NCBI GenBank assembly: GCA_963847985.1
Contig: CAWKBS010000005.1
Location: forward strand, 1 to 64,000
Source: JAIBJN01 sp963847985
Lineage (GTDB): Bacteria > Actinomycetota > Thermoleophilia > Gaiellales > Gaiellaceae
Direction of reading: 5' to 3'
Length of the DNA stretch: 64,000 nucleotides
Numbering within the stretch: position 1 is the stretch's first letter; every line of letters starts with the position of its first letter. The notes beneath the pieces were generated by a model. It was not told the DNA's origin. It did no database searches and saw only the letters and a program-made list of their open reading frames with translations. Shown in pieces: positions 22,854-31,513 of the stretch. A program made the position numbers and the translations under genes.

Positions 22854-23339
22854 TCAGATCGTCTTGAACTGCTCGAACGGCTGCCGGCACGAGTCGCAGT
22901 AGCGGATCGAGCGGCACGGGGTCGGGCCGAAGAGGTTCTCCAGGCGCGTGTCGGACGAGCCGCAGTACGGGCAGCGGAACGCCTGTGCGTCGAGCTGCAC
23001 CAGCGTGGGCGCCGCGGCTGCGCGCGGATGGGGCGGGGCGAAGCCGGACTCCTCGAGCTTGCGCCGTCCCTCCGGCGTGATGCGGTCGGTCGACCAGGAG
23101 TCGTCGAGGACGACCTCGATCTCGGGCTCGGCGCCCAGCGAGCGGACGGCGTCGGCCATCTGGTCGCGCATGACCTCCTGCGCCGGGCAGCCGAGGAACG
23201 TCGGCGTGAACTCGACGCGCACGCGGTCGCCCTCGACCTCCACCTCACGGACGACGCCGAGGTCGACGAGCGAGATCACCGGGATCTCCGGGTCGGGGAC
23301 CCCGGCCAGGGCCTTCCAGACCCGCTCGGCGGTCACCAT
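22854..23339 (-). CDS. paaD: Phenylacetyl-CoA epoxidase assembly subunit PaaD
   Basis: A 161-residue protein. The N-terminal MIP18/DUF59 domain has VPDPEIPVISLVDLGVV and TPTFLGCPA, and a C-terminal zinc-ribbon-like part has CPYC and CDSC. PaaD is thought to help mature the iron centres of the epoxidase. It is the last gene of paaABCD and overlaps paaC by 7 bases. Confidence 0.93.
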   Translation of the reverse strand: MVTAERVWKALAGVPDPEIPVISLVDLGVVREVEVEGDRVRVEFTPTFLGCPAQEVMRDQMADAVRSLGAEPEIEVVLDDSWSTDRITPEGRRKLEESGFAPPHPRAAAAPTLVQLDAQAFRCPYCGSSDTRLENLFGPTPCRSIRYCDSCRQPFEQFKTI

Positions 23340-23992
23340 GCCGCACCCGGGACCGAGCGGCGCACCATGGTCATCTCCTCGTGGAGAGCGGTGAAGCCGT
23401 CCTCATGGCGTCCGCGCTCGACCGCCTCGACCTCGTCCCGGCCCACCAGCTTCGCGAGCCGCCCCCGCTCCTCCGGCTCGAGGACGCCGAGGACGTAGGG
23501 CCAGAGCTCGGCGACGGCCGCGTCGAAGCGCTCGTTCCCGCGCAGCTTCTCCCGCCACATCTCCGCGTGCATGCGGTGGTAGGCCTCCTCGCGGTCCATC
23601 TTCGCGGCGAGGCCCGCGAGCTCGGGCCACTCCGACTCCATCAGCGCGGCGACCCGGATCGAGTCGGCGGTCTCGTAGAGCCAGTGGCGGGCCACGGTCG
23701 CCGCCCAGTCGCCGACGAGCGGTAGCTCGACGAGGGGCGCGCACCGGTACTCCGCCGGCTCGCGGTCGAAGGCGAGCGAGTCTGCGTCCCCGCCCAGCAC
23801 GCCGGCGGCCAGCTCGTAGAGCGCCCGCGCGTGGCCGATCTCGCCCTGCGCGATCGAGGAGAAGGCGACGTCCTCCTCCAGGAACGGGGCGACGCCGGTC
23901 CATTCCGAGTCCCGCCAGCCGAGGACGAGCTCGTCGTCGGCGAAGGCGAGAACCGTCTCGACGAGCGAGCTAGGCGGTGCCTGCGCGCTCAC
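23333..23992 (-). CDS. paaC: Phenylacetyl-CoA epoxidase structural subunit PaaC
   Basis: A 219-residue ferritin-like four-helix protein with SSIAQGEIGHARALYELAAG and MDREEAYHRMHAEMW. It is homologous to PaaA but serves as the structural partner in the PaaAC core of the oxygenase. It overlaps paaB by 23 bases and paaD by 7, indicating one operon. GTG start. Confidence 0.92.
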   Translation of the reverse strand: MSAQAPPSSLVETVLAFADDELVLGWRDSEWTGVAPFLEEDVAFSSIAQGEIGHARALYELAAGVLGGDADSLAFDREPAEYRCAPLVELPLVGDWAATVARHWLYETADSIRVAALMESEWPELAGLAAKMDREEAYHRMHAEMWREKLRGNERFDAAVAELWPYVLGVLEPEERGRLAKLVGRDEVEAVERGRHEDGFTALHEEMTMVRRSVPGAAW

Positions 23993-24248
23993 GGGCCTCC
24001 CTCAGCTTGACCTTCAGCGAGTAGCCGTCGACGCGCCGGTAGTCGCGGTCGAAGACGTCGGCGACGTAGGGCTCGTCGATCTCGAGGATCTCCTCGCGCG
24101 GCACCACCCAGAGCGCGACCGACTCCGCGCGGCGGCCGTAGAACTCGACCGCATAGGCCTCGGCGAACTCGCGGTTCGGCGCCTCGAGCGAGCCGCCGTG
24201 CTGGAACGGCTGGCCCTCGCGCTCCTGGCGGAAGACCTCCCAGATCAC
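23970..24248 (-). CDS. paaB: Phenylacetyl-CoA epoxidase subunit PaaB
   Basis: A 92-residue protein opening VIWEVFRQEREGQPFQHGGSLEAPNREFAEAYA, the PaaB signature. It bridges PaaAC dimers in the epoxidase complex. Its GTG overlaps the paaA stop (GTGA). Length is normal for the family. Confidence 0.92.
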   Translation of the reverse strand: MIWEVFRQEREGQPFQHGGSLEAPNREFAEAYAVEFYGRRAESVALWVVPREEILEIDEPYVADVFDRDYRRVDGYSLKVKLREARERAGTA

Positions 24249-25151
24249 GCCGCGTCGGCGAGGACCGCCCGGCGCACCCAGGCCGTCTCGTCGCGCGAGG
24301 CGCGCCGGAGGCCGAGTCGCCGCTCCGTCGCCGGGCCGTGGCCGGTGACGACCCACTTGAGCTCGTCCCAGTCCGGCTCCGTGTACGCCCAGACCCCGGT
24401 CTTCTCGTCCTTGCGAAGCGCCGGGTCGGGGACGGTGAGGCCGAGCTCCCAGATCTGGTCGACGTAGCCGTCGAGGAACTGCTGGCGGGCCTCCTCGTTG
24501 GCCTGGCTCTTGATCCGCCACTGGTACATGGGGTCGTCCTCGACCGGGATCGGGTTGCCGTGGAACTGCATGAGCGGGCCCCACCAGCGGTCGAGCGCCT
24601 CCTGCACCAGCTCCCGCTGCTCGTCGGTCCCGGTCATCATCGTCAGCACGACGTCGCGCCCGTGGAGGATGTGGAACGACTCCTCCCAGCAGATCTTCTT
24701 CATGATCCGCGCATACGGGCGCGTAGGAGCACTTGAGGAGGGCCTTCTGGGAGATGATCGCCGCCGCGTCGACGAGCCAGGCGATCACGCCGACGTCGCC
24801 CCAGGTCTTCGTCGGGTAATGGAAGACGTTGTGGAACTTCGTCTTCCCGGCGATCAGGTCGTCGAAGCACGCCTCGCGCGGCTTGCCGAGGTCTTCGACG
24901 ACGCGGTAGATGAGCTGACCGTGGCCGACTTCGTCCTGCACCTTCGCGGTCAGGGCGAGCTTCCGCTGGAGCGTGGGGGCGCGCAGAATCCACTCGCGCT
25001 CGGGCAGGACGCCCATCAGCTCCGAGTTCCCGTGCATCTCGATGAACTTGATCAGCGCCTTGCGGTAGTCCTCAGGCAGCGGGTCACCCGTCTCGACCTG
25101 GCCCCCCTCCTGGACGTAGGCGCGGAACTCCTCGTCGGACATGCGCTCCAC
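24245..25151 (-). CDS. paaA: Phenylacetyl-CoA epoxidase catalytic subunit PaaA, +1 frameshift
   Basis: Diiron monooxygenase subunit that adds oxygen across the ring of phenylacetyl-CoA. Two metal-binding E-x-x-H motifs are visible: DEVGH (Glu74, His77) and, after the break, WEESFHILHG. The frame shifts by +1 at codon 145, a CCC read from plus bases 24717-24719: the zero frame gives KCSYAPVCADHEED, the shifted one KCSYAPYARIMKKICWEESFH, which matches the family. Repaired length is 301 residues, normal for PaaA. The break separates the two metal motifs, so unless it is a sequence error or is bypassed, the enzyme would be inactive. GTG start with a GGGAGGT ribosome site. Confidence 0.88.
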
Positions 25152-25167
25152 GACGGCACCTCCCAAC

Positions 25168-25181
25168 CGAACGATCGTTAG
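25168..25181. promoter_or_regulatory. Operator CGAACGATCGTTAG between paaA and the TetR gene
   Basis: The core AACGATCGTT is a perfect 10-base palindrome. The whole 14-mer fits a CNAACGNNCGTTNG pattern, which I recall for TetR-type PaaR regulators. It lies between the divergent paaA and TetR starts, overlapping a probable TAGTAT -10 box of the TetR gene. Confidence 0.7.
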
Positions 25182-25196
25182 TATGGGCAGGGTACC

Positions 25197-25769
25197 ATGA
25201 CCCGCCGCGAGGAGCTTGCGCGCGAGGCCGCCCGTCTCTTCGCCGAGAAGGGCTATCACGGCACGTCGATCGGGGCTCTGGCCGATGCGATCGGCGTTCA
25301 GAAGGGCTCGCTCTACGCCCACATCGACGGCAAGCAGGACCTTCTGTACGAGACGATGCGCCAGGGCGCCGAGGCGTTCCACGGGGCGCTCGACGAGATC
25401 CCCGAGGATCTGCCGGCGACCGAGAAGATCCGCCTCGCCCTGCGCGGGCACCTGCGCGTCGTTGCCGGCCAGCTCGAGCTCGCAACGGTCTTCGTCCAGG
25501 AGTGGCGCTACCTCGACGACGAGCGCCGTGAGCAGTTCGTCGCCGAGCGGCGGCGCTACGAGCAGCGGGTGCGGGCGCTCTTCCGCGAGGGCCGCGAGCA
25601 GGGAGAGCTTCGTTCCGACCTGGACGAGAACGTGGCGGCGCTCCTGTTCCTCTCGGCGGCGAACTGGGCCTTCACCTGGCTGCGCCGGGACGCCGACACG
25701 GACGCGCTCGCGGATGCGTTCTACGCCCTCCTCGTGGACGGCATGCGCGGGTACGCCACTCCCTCCTGA
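25197..25769 (+). CDS. paaR: TetR-family regulator of the paa genes (PaaR-like)
   Basis: A 190-residue TetR protein. The N-terminal DNA-binding domain reads ELAREAARLFAEKGYHGTSIGALADAIGVQKGSLYAHIDGKQDLL (about residues 5-50) and the C-terminal ligand domain carries FVQEWRYLDDERREQF, similar to the FadR/PaaR subgroup. It is divergent from paaABCD with a palindrome between them, so it probably represses both itself and paa until phenylacetyl-CoA accumulates. The regulatory link is inferred from position. Confidence 0.85.
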   Translation: MTRREELAREAARLFAEKGYHGTSIGALADAIGVQKGSLYAHIDGKQDLLYETMRQGAEAFHGALDEIPEDLPATEKIRLALRGHLRVVAGQLELATVFVQEWRYLDDERREQFVAERRRYEQRVRALFREGREQGELRSDLDENVAALLFLSAANWAFTWLRRDADTDALADAFYALLVDGMRGYATPS

Positions 25770-25799
25770 CAGTCACCGTCAGCCCCTCGACCGCGGTCC

Positions 25800-25805
25800 T
25801 TGACA
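25800..25805 (+). promoter_or_regulatory. TTGACA, possible -35 of the M36 peptidase gene
   Basis: A perfect TTGACA 76 bases before the peptidase ATG. The matching -10 is weak (AAGATC at a 19-base spacing). Confidence 0.3.
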
Positions 25806-25880
25806 AAGCGCGGCGAACGGACGGAAGATCGCCCCGCTCTCCTGGGACCAACGTCAGTCAACTAGGGGAAGGGGACAGCA

Positions 25881-28800
25881 ATGAGTGCACGACCGCTCCT
25901 GGTCGTCTTCGTTGCCGTGCTCGCGACGCTGCTTGCGCCGAGCGCGGCCGTCCCGGTCGTCCAGCATGACCGGGACGTCGTCGAATTCGACCTGCGGACC
26001 GGCAAGCTGCCGCCCACGAGCGCGCAGCGTGCCGCTGCCAAGCGAATGCGCGCAGCCGTAACGTGGAACCGGCTCGGAACGCCGGCCTCGCTCAGCAAGC
26101 GGGGGAAGTTCCTCGCCACCGGCATCCGCGGCAGGAACGCGACCGCCGCCGCGCGGGCCTGGCTGAACGCGAACAGGAGGGTGCTCGGGCTCCGCTCGAC
26201 GGCCGGGCTCGTGCTCGAGGCCGACTCGCGGCTCTCTGTGAGCCGCGGCCATGCCGTCAGCTTCCGCCAGGTGTTCGACGGCGTGGAGGCTGCCGAAGGC
26301 GGGCTCGTCACGGTCGGGCTCACGGGCTCGGCTGCGAGACGGTGGAAGGTCGCCTACGTCTCGTCGTCGCTCAGCCGCGAGACGTCCCTCGTCCCGGGAG
26401 CCCTCGAGCTCTCACCGGCGCAAGGCTGGGCGCGGGCGGCCCGCGCGAGCGGTGAGAGCTTCACCACCGCCGACGTCGAGGCGACGAAGCGCTCCGGCGA
26501 GTACCGGAGCCTCCGCGTCGACGGCCTCGAGAGCCTGCAGCACGTCAGGCTCGTGGCGTTCCCGACGCCCCGTTTGGGCGTTCTTCCGGCGTACGAGTCC
26601 CTCGTCGTCGACAAGGCCGCCTCGACGGGCGAGCGGGTCTACGTCGACGCACGCGACGGCCGGGTCCTCGCGCGCTTCAACCTGGCCCTCAATCTGGCCG
26701 AGGCCGAGCAGGTCGCGCCGGTGACCGTCCCGTTCTCGGGGACGCTTCCGACAACGGCGAATTCCTGCGCCCCCGCGCACGGGCCGTTCGCCGTCGGGGC
26801 CGGCGTTCGCTTCCTGCGCGTGTTCGCGAACGCCGACAATCCGGGCCAGGACATTCTCCTGCGCCTCTTCCGAGACACGACGCTCGTGGCGGTCTCGCCC
26901 GACGTCGGCTTCACGCCCGAGGCCATCCAGTACCAGCCCGCGGGCGGAGTTCCGGCGGGGAACTACTTCACCGACGTCTGCGTGTTCGGCACGCCGCTCG
27001 AGCCGCGGACCTACACCGGAACGTTCACCATCGACGACTCGCCCGCGCCTCATCCGTATCTCGCGCGCTGGCAGGTCTTCCCGGCCAACCCGCCGCTCAC
27101 CACGCTGCCGGGCTACCCCTGGGGTAACCCGAGCACCGACACGCGTGAGCTGTGGTGCTGGGACGGCGGCGACGCCGCCGACTGCGACCGCGTGGTCGGC
27201 AACCTCGCCTCGCGCGGGCCGTGGGACTACAACTTCAAGGCCAACGCCTCGACGCTGACGACCGTCGGCAACAACGCCAACGCAGCCACGTCGTGGACGC
27301 ACTCCGAGGTTCGGAGCCCGCCCGCCCATATGCCGACGAGCCCGACCCGGGACTACCTGTCCCCGTGGACGAACGCCTGGTTCAACGGCGGCTGCAACCC
27401 CACGCCGGGCACTCCTGGATCGACGTGGGACGACGCGGCCGCGGTGACCAACCTGTTCGTCGCGCACAACCGCCTGCATGACTTCGCGTACTTCCTGGGC
27501 TTCACCGAGCGCAACTGGAACGCCCAGGACTTCAACTTCGGCCTGACCGAGCTGTGGCGGGAGAACGACCCCATCACGGGGAACTCGCAGGCCGGCGTGC
27601 TCGTGGGGGCACGGGACAATGCGAACCTGTACCCGATGCCCGAGGGCCTCTCGGCCGTCTCGAACATGTACATGTGGCAGTCGATTGCCGGCGCGTTCTA
27701 TGCGCCCTGCGTCGACGGCGACTACGACATGGCCGTGATCGGACACGAGTACGGCCATCTGATCGAGAACCGGATGATCGGCAAGGGCGGGCTCCGCACC
27801 GGCCATCACGCCGGCGCCATGGGCGAGAGCCACGGCGATCTCATCGCGATGGAGTACCTCCAGGAGAACGGGTTCGTCCCGACCGGCGACGAGAACCCGT
27901 ACGCGGTCGGCACGTACGCGACCGGGAACAAGACACGGGCCATCCGGAACTACGGGATGAACTTCCCGAGCTTCGGGGCCGTGCCGGAGCCCGGCAAGCA
28001 GCTCATGATCAACGCGCTGAACTTCAGCGACATGGGCTACGACGTGACGGGGCCGCAGGTCCACGCCGACGGCGAGATCTGGAGCAAGGTGAACTTCGCC
28101 GTCCGGAAGGCGCTGAGCTCCAAGTACGACCAGCGCTTCCCGCCCGACGACGACGCCCTCCAGTCCGACTGCGCGAACGGCGAGCTGCCCCCGCAGAGCT
28201 GCCCGGGCAACCGCCGCTGGATGCAGCTCGTCTTCGACTCGTTCCTGCTCATGCCCACGAACCCGTCGATGCTCCAGGCTCGCGACGCCCAGCTAGCGGC
28301 CGACCTGATGCGCTTCGGCGGCGCCAACCAGAAGGAGATCTGGCTCGAGTTCGCCAGGCACGGCTTCGGCCGAAACGCGGCGAGCACGAACACGACCGCC
28401 AACACCGACACCGATCCGACGCCCGACTTCGAGCCGATCGGGACCACCCCGGTGACGATCACGTTCGCGGCCCGGCGTCTCAATGCGAACGTCGCGGTTC
28501 CGGCGCGCATCTTCGTCGGCCATTACGAGGGCCGGGTCTCGCCGATCGCCGACACGGATCCGGCAACCAGCGGGGTCAACCTCGACAACGTCGCCCGGTT
28601 CGCCCCGGGGACCTACGAGTTCGTGGCCACCGCACCCGGATACGGCCACGTCCGCTTCCGTGAGCAGATCCGCAGCGGCCAGAACCGGACGATCACGCTG
28701 CGGTTCGCCGACAACTGGGCCTCGGCGAACGCCGGGGCAGCGGCGACCGGCGACACGAGCGGCGCGACGCCGGCCGCTCAGGCAACAACGCTCCGGAACC

Positions 28801-29330
28801 TCATCGACGACACGGAGGCGAGCTCCTGGGCGACGCTCGGGACGATCAGCGCAGGCAACCTGACCGTTGACGGAAAGCGGGTGACGGTCGACCTCGCCGG
28901 GACTGCGGCTCAGAAGATCCGCCGCGTCCAGGTGAGCGCACTGATCGGCCCCGGTCACAACCGCTTCGCCGCGCTTCGCCAGTTCGAGGTCTGGGCGTGC
29001 GACGCGTCGGACGGCGACGACTGCTCGAGCGACGCGGGCTTCTCGCTGGCGTACACGAGCCAGGCGGACGCGTTCCCGGGCGACCCGCCGCGACCGGTCG
29101 CGCCGCAGATGATCCTGCGGTCGTTCGACATCCCGGCCACCCAGGCCACCCACTTGCGCCTTGTCGTGAAGACGAATCAGTGCACGGGCGGCCCGCTTTT
29201 CCAGGGCGACCAGGACGCCGATCCGGCCGTCAACGCGGACTGCGACTCGAACGTCCCGGTGGGCAGCTCGCGGAGCTTTGTCCGCGCCGCCGAGCTGCAG
29301 GCGTTCAGCTCGTTCTCCAGAGCCGACTAG
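25881..29330 (+). CDS. Secreted M36 (fungalysin-like) zinc metallopeptidase, 1149 aa
   Basis: A signal peptide (residues 1-23) precedes an FTP-type propeptide region (about 100-270). The catalytic domain has HEYGH at residue 622 (two zinc-binding His and the catalytic Glu) and ESHGD with the third zinc ligand at residue 649, plus GARDNANLYPMPEGLSAVSNMYMW upstream. A pre-peptidase-like beta domain precedes the catalytic part, and the C-terminal third contains carboxypeptidase-regulatory-like and galactose-binding-like beta domains (ATTLRNLIDDTEASSWATLG). It would degrade extracellular protein. A GGGGAAGGGG ribosome site supports the ATG; a strong terminator follows. Confidence 0.9.
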   Translation: MSARPLLVVFVAVLATLLAPSAAVPVVQHDRDVVEFDLRTGKLPPTSAQRAAAKRMRAAVTWNRLGTPASLSKRGKFLATGIRGRNATAAARAWLNANRRVLGLRSTAGLVLEADSRLSVSRGHAVSFRQVFDGVEAAEGGLVTVGLTGSAARRWKVAYVSSSLSRETSLVPGALELSPAQGWARAARASGESFTTADVEATKRSGEYRSLRVDGLESLQHVRLVAFPTPRLGVLPAYESLVVDKAASTGERVYVDARDGRVLARFNLALNLAEAEQVAPVTVPFSGTLPTTANSCAPAHGPFAVGAGVRFLRVFANADNPGQDILLRLFRDTTLVAVSPDVGFTPEAIQYQPAGGVPAGNYFTDVCVFGTPLEPRTYTGTFTIDDSPAPHPYLARWQVFPANPPLTTLPGYPWGNPSTDTRELWCWDGGDAADCDRVVGNLASRGPWDYNFKANASTLTTVGNNANAATSWTHSEVRSPPAHMPTSPTRDYLSPWTNAWFNGGCNPTPGTPGSTWDDAAAVTNLFVAHNRLHDFAYFLGFTERNWNAQDFNFGLTELWRENDPITGNSQAGVLVGARDNANLYPMPEGLSAVSNMYMWQSIAGAFYAPCVDGDYDMAVIGHEYGHLIENRMIGKGGLRTGHHAGAMGESHGDLIAMEYLQENGFVPTGDENPYAVGTYATGNKTRAIRNYGMNFPSFGAVPEPGKQLMINALNFSDMGYDVTGPQVHADGEIWSKVNFAVRKALSSKYDQRFPPDDDALQSDCANGELPPQSCPGNRRWMQLVFDSFLLMPTNPSMLQARDAQLAADLMRFGGANQKEIWLEFARHGFGRNAASTNTTANTDTDPTPDFEPIGTTPVTITFAARRLNANVAVPARIFVGHYEGRVSPIADTDPATSGVNLDNVARFAPGTYEFVATAPGYGHVRFREQIRSGQNRTITLRFADNWASANAGAAATGDTSGATPAAQATTLRNLIDDTEASSWATLGTISAGNLTVDGKRVTVDLAGTAAQKIRRVQVSALIGPGHNRFAALRQFEVWACDASDGDDCSSDAGFSLAYTSQADAFPGDPPRPVAPQMILRSFDIPATQATHLRLVVKTNQCTGGPLFQGDQDADPAVNADCDSNVPVGSSRSFVRAAELQAFSSFSRAD

Positions 29331-29355
29331 GTCTGGCTCGGCTCTACCGTTCGGA

Positions 29356-29381
29356 GAGGAGGGGCCTTCGGGCCCCTCCTC
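29356..29381. terminator. Terminator, 11-bp stem with TTCG loop
   Basis: GAGGAGGGGCC and GGCCCCTCCTC pair perfectly around a TTCG tetraloop just after the M36 gene. No long T-run follows, but the stem is very stable. Confidence 0.85.
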
Positions 29382-29397
29382 GCTATCCGGGGCCGAC

Positions 29398-29403
29398 TAC
29401 AGT
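29398..29403 (+). promoter_or_regulatory. -10 box TACAGT for the lipid-kinase-like gene
   Basis: TACAGT ends 6 bases before the GTG start, immediately downstream of the preceding terminator. Confidence 0.55.
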
Positions 29404-29409
29404 GGCGGC

Positions 29410-30321
29410 GTGCCGAGCGCGCTCATCGTCAACCCGATGGCGTCGCAGGTGACGCCGGAGCTGACGGTTGCGGTGGAGCGAGCGCTGGTCAACGGGGGCG
29501 ATCAGGTCGATACGCTTCTCACCGAGGCGCCGAGGCACGCCGCCGACCTTGCCGCCGCCGCGTCGCACTCCTACGACCGGCTCTACGTCTTCGGCGGAGA
29601 CGGCGCCTTCAACGAGGTGGTCAACGGGCTCGAAGCGGACGTCCCTGTCGGCTTCGTTCCCGGGGGCGGGACGAGCGTGCTGTCGCGCGCGCTCGGGCTC
29701 CCGCGCGACCCGGTCGCCTGCGCACGTTTGCTGGCCGGCTCGACGCGCGAGCGGCGGATCTCCCTCGGGCGGGTCAACGGGCGCCGGTTCACGTTCAGCG
29801 CCGGGATCGGGCTCGACGCCGAGCTCCTGCGGCGCGTCGAGGCTCACGGGCGACAGGACGGGAAGCGATCGAGCGACATCGTCTTCGCCCGGGCGCTGGC
29901 CGGCATCCTCGCCCGCCGGCGCGGGCGGCTCCAGCCGGCCCTCACCGTGCTCGGGCACGGGCGCGCCGCCTTCGCGCTCGTCGCCAACTGCGACCCGTAC
30001 ACCTACGTGGGCTCGCTTCCGGTCCACGCGACGCCCAAGGCCCGCTTCGACCTGGGGCTCGACCTGGTCGCGCCGCGCTCGGTGGCGCCGTGGCAGCTCC
30101 CGCGCCTCGCCGCCTGGGCCTTCGCCGGCCGTGGCCAGGTGTCGTCGCCGGGAGCGCTCTATCTCCACGACGTGGACGAGATCGAGGTCGAGTGCGACGT
30201 CCCGCTGCCGCTCCAGGTCGACGGCGAGGACCTCGGCGACGTGGATTCGGCGCGCTTCGAGGCGGAGCGTGACGCGCTTCGCGTCGTGGTGGGCGATACC
30301 AATGAACACGTTTCGAGCTGA
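29410..30321 (+). CDS. Diacylglycerol/sphingosine kinase-like lipid kinase
   Basis: A 303-residue protein of the DAGK catalytic-domain family. It starts PSALIVNPMASQ and has the nucleotide-binding GGDGAFNEVVNGL motif and the PGGGTSVLSRALGLP loop. The C-terminal beta domain ends with LPLQVDGEDLGD, also typical. It would phosphorylate diacylglycerol or a related lipid alcohol at the membrane, using ATP. It is monocistronic with a leaderless GTG start. Confidence 0.85.
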   Translation: MPSALIVNPMASQVTPELTVAVERALVNGGDQVDTLLTEAPRHAADLAAAASHSYDRLYVFGGDGAFNEVVNGLEADVPVGFVPGGGTSVLSRALGLPRDPVACARLLAGSTRERRISLGRVNGRRFTFSAGIGLDAELLRRVEAHGRQDGKRSSDIVFARALAGILARRRGRLQPALTVLGHGRAAFALVANCDPYTYVGSLPVHATPKARFDLGLDLVAPRSVAPWQLPRLAAWAFAGRGQVSSPGALYLHDVDEIEVECDVPLPLQVDGEDLGDVDSARFEAERDALRVVVGDTNEHVSS

Positions 30322-30463
30322 AGCTCTGTGCCGCTGGGCCGCGCTGCTCGCCCCGAAAGACTGCGTCCTCGGTCGCGTCCGTAGCCTCCAGCTACGAACG
30401 CTCCCTGCGTCCTTGTTTCGGAACGACCATCGCACCCCAGCGACGAGACGTCAGCCCGAAACG

Positions 30464-30469
30464 TATTCT
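30464..30469 (+). promoter_or_regulatory. -10 box TATTCT for the E1alpha gene
   Basis: TATTCT ends 6 bases before the GTG of the first dehydrogenase gene, so this is the main promoter of the operon and is leaderless. Confidence 0.6.
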
Positions 30470-30475
30470 TAGGCC

Positions 30476-31513
30476 GTGGCACGGGTGCTTCCGGCCGAAC
30501 CGGGCGTTCGGCGGATCATCGGCGATGGGGATGAGGTCGCAGACGGCGAGATCGAGGGTCTCGGCGACGCTCTGCTTCTGGACCTCTATCGCGGGATGGT
30601 CCTCCTCCGGACCTACGACGAGCGCTCGGTCGTCTACCACCGCCAGGGCCGGATCGGGACGTACGCGATCTTCTGGGGCCACGAGGCGATCCAGGTCGGC
30701 TCCGCGCTCGCCCTGGCCGAGGAGGACTGGATCTTCCCGTCGTACCGCGAGTCGGCGATCGGGCTTCTGCGCGGGATGCCCCCCGAAACGGTGCTCGCGT
30801 GGTGGCGCGGCCACCCGGCCGGATGGTGGAATCCGGCGGAGTTCCGGGTCGCGTCGGTCACGGTGCCGATCGCCACGCACGTCCCGCATGCGGTCGGGTA
30901 CGCCTGGGGCGCGAAGCTGAAGGGGCGGAGCGACTGCGCCATCGCCTACTTCGGCGACGGCGCCACCTCCGAGGGCGCCTTCCACGAGGGCGCGAACTTC
31001 GCGGCCGTCATGCGCGCGCCGGTCGTGCTCCTCTGCAACAACAACCAGTGGGCCATCTCGACGCCGCTTTCGGCGCAGACGCGGGCAGAGTCGCTCGCCG
31101 ACAAGGCGGCCGGCTACGGGATGCCCGGCGTGCGCGTGGACGGCGGCGACGTCCTGGCGGTCTACGAGGCGACCGTCGAGGCGCTCGCCAGGGCGCGGGC
31201 AGGCGAGGGCCCGACGTTCATCGAGGCGCTCACCTACCGGGCGGCCCCGCACGCGACCGCCGACGACCCGAGCGCCTACTGGGACGAGGAGCGGGTCGAG
31301 GAGGAGCGGCGCAACGAGTGCGTCGGGCGCTTCGAGCGCTACCTGCGGCGCACGGGCGTCCTCACCGACGAGTTGGCCGAGGAGGTCAAGGCGAACGCGC
31401 TCGCGCGCATGAAGGCGGGGATCGCGGCCGCAGAGGCGATGCCGCCGCCCGATCCAGAGGTCGTCTTCGCGCACGCCTACGTCGACCCGCCGCCGGGGTT
31501 TCGCGATGGCTGA
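30476..31513 (+). CDS. 2-oxoacid dehydrogenase E1 component, alpha subunit
   Basis: A 345-residue thiamine-diphosphate enzyme subunit. The TPP-binding motif runs GDGATSEGAFHEGANFAAVMRAPVVLLCNNNQWAIS split over about 35 residues (GDG to NN), with IFPSYRESAIGLLRGM and the phosphorylation-loop-like TYRAAPHATADDP. It forms a heterotetramer with the next gene product and decarboxylates pyruvate or a branched-chain 2-oxoacid; which one is not clear from sequence. It overlaps the beta-subunit gene by 8 bases. Confidence 0.92.
   Translation: MARVLPAEPGVRRIIGDGDEVADGEIEGLGDALLLDLYRGMVLLRTYDERSVVYHRQGRIGTYAIFWGHEAIQVGSALALAEEDWIFPSYRESAIGLLRGMPPETVLAWWRGHPAGWWNPAEFRVASVTVPIATHVPHAVGYAWGAKLKGRSDCAIAYFGDGATSEGAFHEGANFAAVMRAPVVLLCNNNQWAISTPLSAQTRAESLADKAAGYGMPGVRVDGGDVLAVYEATVEALARARAGEGPTFIEALTYRAAPHATADDPSAYWDEERVEEERRNECVGRFERYLRRTGVLTDELAEEVKANALARMKAGIAAAEAMPPPDPEVVFAHAYVDPPPGFRDG

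Noticed and set aside
26412..28064. A 550-codon antisense frame inside the M36 peptidase gene
   Set aside because: GC-rich codon bias keeps antisense frames open; its translation is Arg/Val/Asp-rich with no recognisable domain, while the plus strand encodes a complete metallopeptidase.
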